From Microcoleus vaginatus HSN003 (GTDB taxonomy: Bacteria > Cyanobacteriota > Cyanobacteriia > Cyanobacteriales > Microcoleaceae), in assembly GCF_022701255.1 (NCBI RefSeq), contig NZ_CP031705.1:3906001-3970000 (forward strand): a stretch of 64,000 nt of DNA, written 5' to 3'. Shown here one piece after another: positions 44,009 through 52,578 of this stretch (its first letter is position 1; each line of letters starts with the position of its first letter). The position numbers and the translations under genes were made by a program. The notes below the pieces were generated by a model. It did not search any database. It was not told where the DNA came from and worked only from the letters and a program-made list of their open reading frames with translations.

Positions 44009-46558
44009 TTATAAAAAAGAAGTTTGATTTTCTTCCGATTCCAGAGTGGTCTTAAATCCCCCTGCTGGAGTCCACTGGAGAGCTCCGTCGCGCCCTGTCC
44101 AGAATATCTGGGTTTTGCTTTGGCGCAGTTGGGCGGCGGTTTCTGGGTCGATTTCGTTAGCAGATGCGATCGCCACTTGCGGCCCCACTGCGCCCAATAA
44201 CTCAGCCGTCAAGGTTTTTCCCGACCACCACAGCACTTGAGCCGGCTTCAAGGTTCCCGTTGCTGCCAATTTTCTTTGCGCTTCCGGTGTCATTTCACCG
44301 ACTAGCAACCAAGTTCTATTGCCCACGAGCAATTCTACCACCGGAATCTCCGCATTCACGAACTGCAACCGCGTCGAACCCAGATCAACTGTACCGCTAG
44401 TTTCTAAAGGAATGTAAACGCCTTGGCGTGATTGCACAGCCGTCATAAATTCCTGATTGCTGCCACGGTGAATTTGTTTCGGAGCATGATTATCATAAAA
44501 TGTTTTAATTGGCAAGCGTTCTAGTAATTTTCCCCAACCTGCGCTCAAACCTAAATGACCGTGAGTGGCGATCGCAAAATTCACAGAATTAACTCCTTGC
44601 TGCTGCAAAAAAGGCAACACTGTAAACCTTACGGTATTTTCATCACCGCTATTAATGAGCGTCACTTTTCCCCTATCTTGAATTACTAAAACAGGTTCGC
44701 CAGATGTCGCCAGCAAAGTAACTTGAAATAAAGATGATTGAACGTGCCAAGCTGGCAAAACTATGATACTTATTCCCGCCACAAGCGCCAGCGGTAAAAT
44801 CCAAGCCGATGAAAAACTCGGCAGCGCAATAACTCTACTTTTCCCCTTCTTCTTTCTTCCCTCTTCCTTCTTCCTTCTTCCTTCTTCCTTCTTCCTTCTT
44901 CCCCCAATCCAAACCCAGCCAATTAAACTGTAAAGCGCGATTAATTGAAACACCGATACTTGACCGACAGCTACCGAATTACCGGGCAATTGCGAGAAAT
45001 ATTGGGCGATCGCAATTAACCCCTTTGCCGGATAGTCTAGGAGTTGCGCTAAAACACTGCCAGCGGGCGGAAAAATCAATCCAGCTAAAGCGCTAACCAT
45101 CCCCCCAATACTCAAAATCCACAGCAAAGGAGCCGCAATAATATTAACTAAAATGCTGTAAGGTGATACCACGCTAAAAACGTAAAGTAACAGCGGCAGC
45201 ACCCAAACTGAAGCGGCGATCGGAACCACAACAATCGAAGCGATCGCGGGAGGAATCCAGTCCAATTTTGCCATCAGTGGCAGCGTGGTCACTATTAATC
45301 CCAAAGTTGCCAAAAAACTCAGTTGGAAACCTAAATCCCAAATCCACAAAGGGTTAACCAGTAGTAAAATAGTAGCAGCGATTAACAGCAATCCCAGCGG
45401 CTTTACTGCGCGGTTGAGCACCAAGGCAAATAGTGTTCCAAATCCCATCAAAGCGGCGCGGCATACTGATGGTTCAAAGCCAGTTAATCCCACGAGCAAA
45501 AATAAAGCACCGACGCCAAAGCTAAATTGTAATTGTTTGGAAAAACGCCTAGTTAAAGCTAGAACTAAAGCCAAAACCATCGAAACTTGAGTGCCGGAAG
45601 CTGCGATCGCGTGGGCCAATCCAGCTTGCACAAAATAGTCGCGGATGTTGTAAGGTAAATCTACTGCTTGTTTGCCGAGGGCGATCGCACTGATCAGCGG
45701 GCCTTCGGGAACATTTAACTGCGATAGCTGCGATCGCACGATCCGCTGCCGCATCGCTTGAATTTTCGATGGCTGCATCCCGCTTGGCTCCAAGAAAGCA
45801 GCCGTTTGGCTGTTAACTCGATTTACATCTGCGATCGCTTTTTCTCTCCTCCAGTCGATTTGACGGCCTTTGAGCCCTACAAAAGCCCCTTCTCTGGCTA
45901 AATATGCTTGAAAATTAAAAGCCCCCGGATTCGACGGCGGCTGCGGTTTGTACAAGGAACCCACAACTGCGATCGTATTGTCGGCGTACAAACCTGTTGC
46001 TTGCAGCAGCGGCAGTGTAACGTAGAGTTTGCCGGATACTGGGCGGTTTACAACTGCTCCTCCCTCGCCGCCGTTGATTTCGCTAACTAAATCTGTTTCT
46101 AGCCAAAATTGCGATCGACCCGATCGAGTCAATCGAGGTGTACTGACAACTCTACCGCGAACTGTCACCGCCACTTCTTGAGTGTTGCCGCCAGCCGGAA
46201 TCAGTTTGCTGATGTCATCTATTGCCGGTTGGGGCGATCGAACTGCAAAATAAACGCTAGCTAGAAATGCCACCAAACCCGCAACTGCCCACACCCATTT
46301 CGCTCTCGGCAGCCTTTCCAACAAACTCAATTCTTCCCTCGCATCTAAGGGTTCTTCAAGAGCATTTTCTTTTTGTCTGCTGCGTCTTTTCTTAGTAATT
46401 TTGACAGAATTTTTAGTAAAATTTCGCAACAATTTCGGCAGGGCGATCGCTACCGCTATTCCCAAAGCAAGTATCGCGTATCTCCCCCAAGGAACCGCTG
46501 TAGAAATCAATCCCAAAATGTAGGCAAGACAGAAAATGGCACCCGTTGCTTGATTCAT
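44009..46558 (-). CDS. comEC: ComEC/Rec2-family DNA uptake channel protein
   Basis: ComEC carries transforming DNA across the inner membrane. The 849-residue protein has N-terminal membrane segments (MNQATGAIFCLAYILGL), an OB-like DUF4131 part (residues 120-270), the competence membrane domain with GLAHAIAASGTQVSMVLALV and SVCRAALMGFGTL, and a C-terminal metallo-beta-lactamase-like domain (VTLINSGDENT; NFAIATHGHLGLSAGWGKL). The expected HxHxDH is reduced to THGHLGLS, so metal binding may be weak. A Lys/Glu-rich linker at about residues 549-573 comes from a CTTCCTT microsatellite. A miniature element lies 15 bp upstream of its start. Confidence 0.9.
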   Translation of the reverse strand: MNQATGAIFCLAYILGLISTAVPWGRYAILALGIAVAIALPKLLRNFTKNSVKITKKRRSRQKENALEEPLDAREELSLLERLPRAKWVWAVAGLVAFLASVYFAVRSPQPAIDDISKLIPAGGNTQEVAVTVRGRVVSTPRLTRSGRSQFWLETDLVSEINGGEGGAVVNRPVSGKLYVTLPLLQATGLYADNTIAVVGSLYKPQPPSNPGAFNFQAYLAREGAFVGLKGRQIDWRREKAIADVNRVNSQTAAFLEPSGMQPSKIQAMRQRIVRSQLSQLNVPEGPLISAIALGKQAVDLPYNIRDYFVQAGLAHAIAASGTQVSMVLALVLALTRRFSKQLQFSFGVGALFLLVGLTGFEPSVCRAALMGFGTLFALVLNRAVKPLGLLLIAATILLLVNPLWIWDLGFQLSFLATLGLIVTTLPLMAKLDWIPPAIASIVVVPIAASVWVLPLLLYVFSVVSPYSILVNIIAAPLLWILSIGGMVSALAGLIFPPAGSVLAQLLDYPAKGLIAIAQYFSQLPGNSVAVGQVSVFQLIALYSLIGWVWIGGRRKKEEGRRKKEEGRKKKGKSRVIALPSFSSAWILPLALVAGISIIVLPAWHVQSSLFQVTLLATSGEPVLVIQDRGKVTLINSGDENTVRFTVLPFLQQQGVNSVNFAIATHGHLGLSAGWGKLLERLPIKTFYDNHAPKQIHRGSNQEFMTAVQSRQGVYIPLETSGTVDLGSTRLQFVNAEIPVVELLVGNRTWLLVGEMTPEAQRKLAATGTLKPAQVLWWSGKTLTAELLGAVGPQVAIASANEIDPETAAQLRQSKTQIFWTGRDGALQWTPAGGFKTTLESEENQTSFL
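44841..44913. repeat. CTTCTTCC microsatellite inside comEC
   Basis: The tract contains repeated CTTCCTTCTTCC units. On the minus strand they encode GRRKKEEGRRKKEEGRKKKG, a charged linker between the membrane domain and the C-terminal soluble part. The unit length (12 bases, or multiples) keeps the frame; other slips would not. Confidence 0.8.
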
Positions 46559-46572
46559 TAATTAGTAATTTA

Positions 46573-46704
46573 TATCAATTCCGGTTGCACCGGAATGATT
46601 GTTGACTGTTGACTGTTGACTGTGGACGGGCGGGTCGAAAAACTGAATGGTTGAGTGTTAACTGTTGACTCTATTTTATTATTCCGATGCAACCGGAAAC
46701 GATA
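46573..46704 (+). mobile_element. Miniature inverted-repeat element, copy 2 (132 bp)
   Basis: Ends are TATCAATTCCGGTTGCACC and TGCAACCGGAAACGATA, with TTA duplicated at 46570-46572 and 46705-46707. The interior has TTGACTG heptamers and the GACGGGCGGGTCGAAAAACT block. It sits immediately upstream of the comEC start. The rest of 46705-46901 has two AGAAACC-type palindromes (46760 and about 46811) and a CTTCCC tract (46861-46895), with no gene. Confidence 0.85.
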
Positions 46705-46901
46705 TTAGAGGGGGAATATTTCAGGAAAACCTATGCCAGACTTCTGCACTCATTACCAAAGAAACCGGGTTTTTCAACCGGGATAAATGGTTAAACGCCG
46801 TGTAGGATAAAAAACCTGGTTTCTGGCTACCGATGCGTAAGTTATGGCAAAATTTCTTTCCTTACATTCTTTCCCTTCCCCTTCCCCTTCCTCTTCCTCT
46901 T

Positions 46902-47381
46902 CTAAATAGACAGCCCCAATTTTAAACCGAAAGCCGCGTGCAGCACCATAAGTGCAAGGGCTGTCGTGCCTAAATAAGCGTGAACCGCGCGCAGTGCCAG
47001 CTTATTGCCCCCAAAACCCGTTAGTGAAATCAAGCTGCCAACAGCCAGTAAAACCAGCACTGCCGAACCTGTCCAAAAATGCGGACTTTCCATGACTGGC
47101 TGGTGCTGCATCACCAGCGACAGCAAGCCGCCTGTATAGCCCAAAGCTAGAAACAGAAACATCCACGGTGCAAGCTTGCGGTGATCCGAGCGACTTTTGA
47201 GTGCGACATCTTTATCGGTGGCCAAACGTCCCTGCCATCCCGTATACCCGACAAAACTGCCCATCGCCACCACCACGATCCCCATCATTACAGGGTGTCC
47301 CCAATGGGTAATTGGTTCGGGAATTCCTAGACTGCGAAATTGACTGGCGATGGGTTCTAGAAGTTCGCTTAAATTTACCAT
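46902..47381 (-). CDS. DUF4079 membrane protein
   Basis: This is a 159-residue protein with four membrane helices: HPVMMGIVVVAMGSFVGYTG (about 29-48), WMFLFLALGYTGGLLSLVMQ, FWTGSAVLVLLAVGSLISL and LGTTALALMVLHAAFGLKL. Conserved histidines in the first, third and last segments resemble heme-ligating b-type membrane proteins; DUF4079 is a cyanobacterial and plastid family of unknown function. The cytochrome-like idea is inference. Confidence 0.8.
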   Translation of the reverse strand: MVNLSELLEPIASQFRSLGIPEPITHWGHPVMMGIVVVAMGSFVGYTGWQGRLATDKDVALKSRSDHRKLAPWMFLFLALGYTGGLLSLVMQHQPVMESPHFWTGSAVLVLLAVGSLISLTGFGGNKLALRAVHAYLGTTALALMVLHAAFGLKLGLSI

Positions 47382-47522
47382 TTGATGCTGACTCCAAACT
47401 TGGCGATAAATATTTTAGGACTGATAATTAAAATATTATAAAATATTAGTGTAGCAAGTGCGATCGGGCACTTCAAAGAGCGGTTTAATCTGAGGGCAAA
47501 ACATTGCCCATAAGCCTAGATA

Positions 47523-48711
47523 AGCTGCTACGCAGCTAAACCAGATAAAATAGCATTGCCTTTATTTTTGATTTTTCGCTCCCATTTGATAACCATTTCT
47601 CCTTCATTTAATAATCTATGTAGTAATTCTGACAATTCTTCTACTGACTTAAACAGTCGATGTGCTATATATTCTTTCGCTGAATGCCAGACCAATTCAA
47701 TCAAATTATAATCGGGGCTGTAAGGTGGCAAAAATTCTAAAATAATATGAAGCATTTCGGCTGATATTTGGCTCAGAATATCTTTCTTTTTATGAAAACT
47801 AGCATTGTCTAAAATAATTACAATCTTTATTCCTGATTCGGCAAAACTTTCAGCTTGATTACCCAGTTCTCTCCATTCTTGGACAATCGAATCATTTAAG
47901 GCATTAATTTGCTCATAAAACGTATTCGAGTCTCCTTTTTTTATTACAAAATTTAACCTTTTTTTGTCATGATATCTCAATCCACCCATGATATTTACTC
48001 TGCCTCTTCTCCTTTGACCTGTGATTTTTTTTCGACTACCTTTTTTACCCCAAGTTTTTCTTCTTATCACTCGCAAGCTAAATCCACTTTCGTCCCAAAA
48101 CCATACCTGTAAAAGCTCTGGGGTTTGTTTTGTTATTTTTAAATACTCGGATAGCTTCTGTTTAAATACTTCTCTTTCAACGGGATTTTGTTTGTCCTCT
48201 AAACTATATTTAGCCCAAATGTAAACGTATTTTTTTTTATGTAATATCCTGGATATTTGGGAACCACTCAATTTAATTCCTGTGACTTTTTCTAAATATG
48301 TTGCTAGTCTGGCTGCCGTCCATCTCCCAAATTCATATCCATATTCTGCCGGAGCTTTATCGATTGTATCTATCAATATTTTTTCATACTCTGGAGTGAC
48401 TTTGCGAAAATTACCTTGGCTTCTTTTATCTAAAAAACTATCCAAATTATCTGGGTCGCCATGAACTGACCAATAAGCTACCGTTGTGTAAGCAATCTCC
48501 ATGAATTCACTGATTTGTCGATAACTTTTTCCGTCATTTATTAGCAATAAGATTAGAACTTTTTCCCTCACATAATTATCCTCAGACTCTTTTAATAGTT
48601 TAATGAGTCTCTGTTTTTGATTTTGAGATAGATGGTTTTTGGCTGGCATACATTATAACTAATTATCGCTTATTTTATATTTATATTATACAATCTAGCT
48701 GCGTATCAGCT
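47523..48711 (-). mobile_element. IS630-type element 'D' (1189 bp), apparently intact
   Basis: Ends are AGCTGCTACGCAGCTA at 47523 and the near-inverse TAGCTGCGTATCAGCT at 48696-48711, flanked by TA (47521-47522 and 48712-48713). One long uninterrupted transposase frame lies inside. It is unrelated in ends to elements A-C. Confidence 0.85.
47528..48649 (-). CDS. IS630-family transposase (element D)
   Basis: The 373-residue protein has an N-terminal helix-turn-helix (KSYRQISEFMEIAYTTVAYW, about residues 41-60), a second winged part with GRWTAARLATYLEKVTG, and the DDE core: QVWFWDESGFSLRV, IVIILDNASFHKKK and EFLPPYSPDYNLIELVW. All three acidic residues are present and there are no frame breaks, so it may be active. 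Its stop lies 6 bp from the left end. Confidence 0.92.
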   Translation of the reverse strand: MPAKNHLSQNQKQRLIKLLKESEDNYVREKVLILLLINDGKSYRQISEFMEIAYTTVAYWSVHGDPDNLDSFLDKRSQGNFRKVTPEYEKILIDTIDKAPAEYGYEFGRWTAARLATYLEKVTGIKLSGSQISRILHKKKYVYIWAKYSLEDKQNPVEREVFKQKLSEYLKITKQTPELLQVWFWDESGFSLRVIRRKTWGKKGSRKKITGQRRRGRVNIMGGLRYHDKKRLNFVIKKGDSNTFYEQINALNDSIVQEWRELGNQAESFAESGIKIVIILDNASFHKKKDILSQISAEMLHIILEFLPPYSPDYNLIELVWHSAKEYIAHRLFKSVEELSELLHRLLNEGEMVIKWERKIKNKGNAILSGLAA

Positions 48712-49273
48712 TATACGCAAAACTTAGCCGGCTAAAGCCGGCTGTGAGATTTTTACAGCAATGATGCTGTTTCAAGTTAATTGTTAGCTTTATCGGCTAA
48801 ATCGAAAAGCAAAAATAAATGCAATTCGCCCGCACGTCACACCCCGGGGCCGCCTTTGGCCCAATCTTCACAGCCTCATCCTCACTCTGGATGTTAAATT
48901 TTACCTGCCTGCTTAAAGTTAATTTCAATTCCTTGACTTTTGAATGCCAAGTGAGAAATTAACATCGCAGCCGACGAGCAGTCACACTTCTACATTTTGC
49001 TAATCGCTCTCAAGGGAGAATCAAATTCGGGAAAAAAAAACTAGAGGTTCCAAGTTTGAGACTTCGGGCATAAAGTATGCCGTCTGCCCAGGCTCACTTC
49101 GATCGACTGAGCGCTAAACCGTCTGAAGGCACCCTGAAAGCACCCTTCTATGTTGAGCAGCCATCGCTGTGCAACACGTCAACCCTCTCAACTAACTCGC
49201 TGGGGATTCGGTTTTAGCAGACAAGCACCCACTTTCTTGCGTCGCCTTCCTCGGAACCGTGCAATCGCTACAC
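48712..49273. other. 562-bp non-coding region, content unrecognised
   Basis: No plausible reading frame is present on either strand. A hairpin AGCCGGCTAAAGCCGGCT lies at about 48725-48742, followed by moderately GC-rich sequence with several short complementary segments (for example around 49075-49150). It does not match the tmRNA or RNase P sequence signatures I know. It could hold a structured RNA or old gene debris. Confidence 0.35.
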
Positions 49274-49612
49274 TCACTGCGCCGTCGCTAAAGTAGCTTC
49301 CGAAGGTTGGATTTGATACTTTACGAGATTTGCCAGTTCTTGTAACTGATTAATCGCTTCTGCACCTTCTAGTTTCATGAGTTCGCGGTCGTCCCGCATC
49401 TCAGTCCAAGTGATACCGTAATCTGAAACTAAAAATCGAATCAGATGGTTGTCCGTCAAACTGACCATAAATGAGGCACTGTTCATCTGACCCCCGCAAG
49501 TGTAGCAGGATGCCAGATAACCCCGATGCTCTAGCACGATCGCTAAAGCTTGGAGATTCATTACCAAATCTTGAACGAATTTACGGTGTTGTTCTGCAAG
49601 TCTCAGAAACAC
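49274..49612 (-). CDS. Conserved hypothetical protein (about 112 residues)
   Basis: The product starts MFLRLAEQHRKFVQDLVMNL with a helical N-terminal half, has a CYTCGG pair of cysteines (about residues 37-41), then MVSLTDNHLIRFLVSDYGITW and an acidic helix EGAEAINQLQELANLVKY. It looks like a small cytoplasmic protein. I do not recognise a functional family. Composition is normal for a coding gene, and the start is preceded by an AGGAGGA ribosome site. Confidence 0.7.
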   Translation of the reverse strand: MFLRLAEQHRKFVQDLVMNLQALAIVLEHRGYLASCYTCGGQMNSASFMVSLTDNHLIRFLVSDYGITWTEMRDDRELMKLEGAEAINQLQELANLVKYQIQPSEATLATAQ

Positions 49613-49929
49613 AGTTCTCCTCCTATCACCACACCGTGTATTTTACATCCCATTTAATAATTTCTTAATAAATGGATATTTAGGTGCTGGTTTAGTATAC
49701 GTTTAGTATGCTCAAAAAAAATCGGATTAGCGACCTCTTCAGCCTACCTATACTAGATTAACCGAGTTGTGATCGAAACGAAGTATCAGCAGCGACATTC
49801 AGCCAAAACAGGCTCTCGCGGGGGACTCCAGCCTGAAAATTTACCTGCTCTCAGAGCTGATTGGGCCGTCGGAGGACCCAAAGATACAAATAACTAATGA
49901 TAGTAATGAAATTAGTTAAGTATAAGAGT
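49613..49929. other. Intergenic region between the hypothetical gene and radC
   Basis: Only promoter-like AT-rich sequence is seen (two TTTAGTATAC/TTTAGTATGC near-repeats at about 49691-49710). No gene or clear hairpin is present. Confidence 0.4.
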
Positions 49930-50661
49930 TCAATCGCCTTGGGGATACTCGTCCCAAAGCGTCGTCGTCTGCCGCAAGCTCCGAAAATCGCCATTCCCCA
50001 AAATCAAGTGATCCAGCAGGGGAATCGACAAAAACTGCGCTCCCGCCAGCAACTGTCGCGTCAAAGCAATATCCTCCGGGCTTGGCTCCACAATCCCGGA
50101 GGGGTGATTGTGCGAGATAATCGCCCGCGTCGCCCCCTGGCGGATCACCTCGCGAAAAATATCCCGTGGGTGAGCCAAAGTTTCCGTTGCTGTGCCGATC
50201 GTAATTATCTGAGTACCCAGCAGCCGATTTTTCACATCCAGCAACACCACAGCAAAACGTTCCTGAGACTGCCACATCAAATCCTGACTCAGGGCATCCG
50301 CTGCCGCTTGCGGAGAGTCAACCACCGCCATTTCCGGTGGCCTCGACTGAAACACCCGCTTCCCTAACTCGACCGCAGCCAAAATCGAAGTTGCCTTGGC
50401 AGGGCCAATCCCGTGAATCTGCGTCAACTCCTGAACGCTAATAGTGCGTAGCACAGCCAGAGGATCACGCTGGTGCAAACTCAACTGATTTAAAATATAC
50501 TGTCCGAGCCCGACGGCGGAAAGTTTGCCGGGCCCCTGACCAGTACCCAGGAGAATCGCAATCAATTCCGCAGTCGCCAAACTTTTCGGGCCGCCCGCCA
50601 TCAGCCGTTCCCGTGGCCGTTCACTCGTTGGCAAATCGACAATTCTCAAGCTGTAAGTCAT
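49930..50661 (-). CDS. radC: RadC-family JAB/MPN protein
   Basis: RadC proteins are associated with DNA repair or mobile DNA, though the molecular role is not settled. The 243-residue protein has the N-terminal [20 protein letters not shown], a helix-hairpin-helix segment [19 protein letters not shown], and the C-terminal metal-site motif [17 protein letters not shown], typical of JAMM-type metal binding, ending with [15 protein letters not shown]. The length is standard and the gene looks intact. Confidence 0.93.
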   Translation of the reverse strand: MTYSLRIVDLPTSERPRERLMAGGPKSLATAELIAILLGTGQGPGKLSAVGLGQYILNQLSLHQRDPLAVLRTISVQELTQIHGIGPAKATSILAAVELGKRVFQSRPPEMAVVDSPQAAADALSQDLMWQSQERFAVVLLDVKNRLLGTQIITIGTATETLAHPRDIFREVIRQGATRAIISHNHPSGIVEPSPEDIALTRQLLAGAQFLSIPLLDHLILGNGDFRSLRQTTTLWDEYPQGD

Positions 50662-50783
50662 AGCTGCACCCGCACCGCAAGCTCAACAATTACACAATTT
50701 TAGCCGATCGACTTGCCTTCTTCAATTAGTACAATCACCGAAAAAAGCCTTCATCATTAACCGAGGCTGTTGGCAGATAAAAT

Positions 50784-51404
50784 CTAAGGCAACGTTTCAC
50801 AAGCGATCGAGTCTTTATCTCGATCGAGCTTAAACCGATCGCCCGGATATGCCTCTAACACTCGCTGCGCTTCGTCTTGAGTCGTAAAGTCAGAACAGTT
50901 GCAATCCGAGTTAACGCAACTCGGAAAATCGGCACTTTTAACCTTCGGTTTAGAAGACTCATAAATAACTTTCTTGGTATCTTCCTTTGGCTGCTGTGCA
51001 TCAATAGCAATCTCTGCGGTTCGCTCAACAGATTTGACTGAAGATGGCAATTTGCGGGGCTCTGGTTTGGCAAGTGCAGGTGTGGCAGCAGAAATGGCAG
51101 GTTTCGGTGTTGGTGTCGGCGTTTTCACAGTTTCCGGCTTGGGTGTCTGCACTGCCAAAAGCGGTGACGGCTTAGCGGTTTGAGAGGATACTAGCGGATC
51201 GGTTGGGGCCGGAAGCGCCACTGAAACTTCCTGAGACGGAGGGGGTGCGGTGACGCCAACAAGCACAAACGAAGCCGCCATCAACCCGCCGTACATCGCG
51301 ATCGATCGCTTGCGGGTGGGTGCGCCCACCCATTTCGGATTAACAATACCCAGAAAGAAGGCAGGGATAGACAAGAGAAAGCTTAAGACGAAAAAATTAA
51401 ACAT
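50784..51404 (-). CDS. Membrane-anchored protein with C-terminal excalibur-like calcium-binding domain
   Basis: The 206-residue product begins with two membrane segments (MFNFFVLSFLLSIPAFFLGI and AMYGGLMAASFVLVGVTAP) around a KWVGAPTRKRS turn. A long Pro/Thr/Lys linker (about 65-150) follows, and a Cys-rich domain of about 40 residues with CNCSDFTTQDEAQRVLEAYP and LDRDKDSIACETLP, the excalibur form of an EF-hand-like loop. The soluble domain should be outside the cytoplasm. A shortened relative lies 0.7 kb upstream at 52098-52343. Confidence 0.8.
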   Translation of the reverse strand: MFNFFVLSFLLSIPAFFLGIVNPKWVGAPTRKRSIAMYGGLMAASFVLVGVTAPPPSQEVSVALPAPTDPLVSSQTAKPSPLLAVQTPKPETVKTPTPTPKPAISAATPALAKPEPRKLPSSVKSVERTAEIAIDAQQPKEDTKKVIYESSKPKVKSADFPSCVNSDCNCSDFTTQDEAQRVLEAYPGDRFKLDRDKDSIACETLP

Positions 51405-51649
51405 AGCGATTTTTAGCAGTAAAAAAGAGAACTCATCCAGGACGCAGAAACCGGGTTTCTTTTACCAAAATCCGAGGTGAAGCACGAAGGATATCTGTTT
51501 AAACCACCTGAGTTCTTTAATCCCTGTGCGTCAGTCCTGAGAAGTTAAGTTGCTTATTTATCCGCCGACCAACTCACAAATCCCTATGATTTACGAAGTA
51601 AACTAGAACGTTGGACACCCAACCCTAGTGCAACCCGGTTTCTGAGTCA

Positions 51650-51783
51650 TATCAATTTTGGTTGCACTCATACATAATTGTTGACTGTTGACTGTTAACT
51701 GTTGACGGGCGGGTCGAAAAACTGAATGGTTGAGTGTTAACTGTTGACTCGATTTTATTATTCCGATGCAACCGGAAACGATA
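51650..51783 (+). mobile_element. Miniature inverted-repeat element, copy 3 (134 bp)
   Basis: Ends TATCAATTTTGGTTGCA and TGCAACCGGAAACGATA, flanked by TCA duplicated at 51647-51649 and 51784-51786. Interior as in the other copies. It lies in the 693-bp gap (51405-52097) between the two related membrane genes, together with AGAAACC-type palindromes at 51446, 51633 and 51862. No gene is seen in that gap. Confidence 0.85.
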
Positions 51784-52097
51784 TCAGTCTTGGACGCACT
51801 CAAAGACCCAAAACCCCGTTGCTGCGTCAATATTTATCCAAAAAGCGACGAGTTGTGGAATAAACCGGGTTTTTTGCGTAAGTCCTGTTAGGGGATTTCT
51901 CCTTACTAAAGCCCCGATTTTTCCCTACAGTTGGCGATCGCACTCCGACGCCTATAAACCGGGGTTTTTAATTGCAGTAAATGAGTAGAACCAAGTATTT
52001 TTCTTAAAAAACTACGTTTCTGGCCCCAACCGGCCGTAAGTCCTGGTAAAATTTCTTGTAATGCTGCCAAAAAAGTGAAATGCATACCCAGCTACCT

Positions 52098-52343
52098 TCA
52101 GCGCAAAGGTGCGCTTACCCTAAATTCTGGCCATTCAGTTGAGGCCAGCAGCCCTGATGAAACTGGTTGTGGCGCCTTAGGTGCTGTAACCCCAAGCAAA
52201 ACGAACGAAACTGCCATCAAGCCGCCGTACAAGGCAGTTGATCGCTTACGAGTTCCCAGTCCCACCCATTGAGGATTTAGCAGACCCAGACAAAAAGCCG
52301 GTGTGGAAAACATGAAAGTTAATACAAACAAGCTGGACATCAC
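52098..52343 (-). CDS. Short relative of the excalibur membrane protein (N-terminal part only)
   Basis: The 81 residues match the start of the protein at 50784-51404: FSTPAFCLGLLNPQWVGLGTRKRS and ALYGGLMAVSFVLLGVTAP. After that point the similarity stops and a short unrelated tail (STEWPEFRVSAPLR) ends it. It may be a truncated duplicate whose 3' end was lost, or a small two-helix membrane protein in its own right. The tail reads through a GGTGCGC sequence resembling a dispersed repeat. Confidence 0.6.
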   Translation of the reverse strand: MMSSLFVLTFMFSTPAFCLGLLNPQWVGLGTRKRSTALYGGLMAVSFVLLGVTAPKAPQPVSSGLLASTEWPEFRVSAPLR

Positions 52344-52578
52344 GCACCTCCGACTACCGAATTGCAGCGATTAATTACTTTTATCTCCAATTAATAGCTC
52401 ACAAATCCGCTTAAAAAAGTGGTAATTTAGGATCTATAACTTGAGAATTATTGATGTTTATCAAACAATAATAAATTTTTTAAAATCTCTTACTTTAGGT
52501 AGTTGTTAAAAAAATAATAGCTTTCTAGAAAGTTAAAAAATTTAGCTTAAAATAGAAAGTAAATTCCTTACTCAAAAT

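Noticed and set aside
48712..49273. tmRNA or RNase P RNA
   Set aside because: Neither the tRNA-like ends and tag frame of tmRNA nor the conserved RNase P motifs could be found on either strand.
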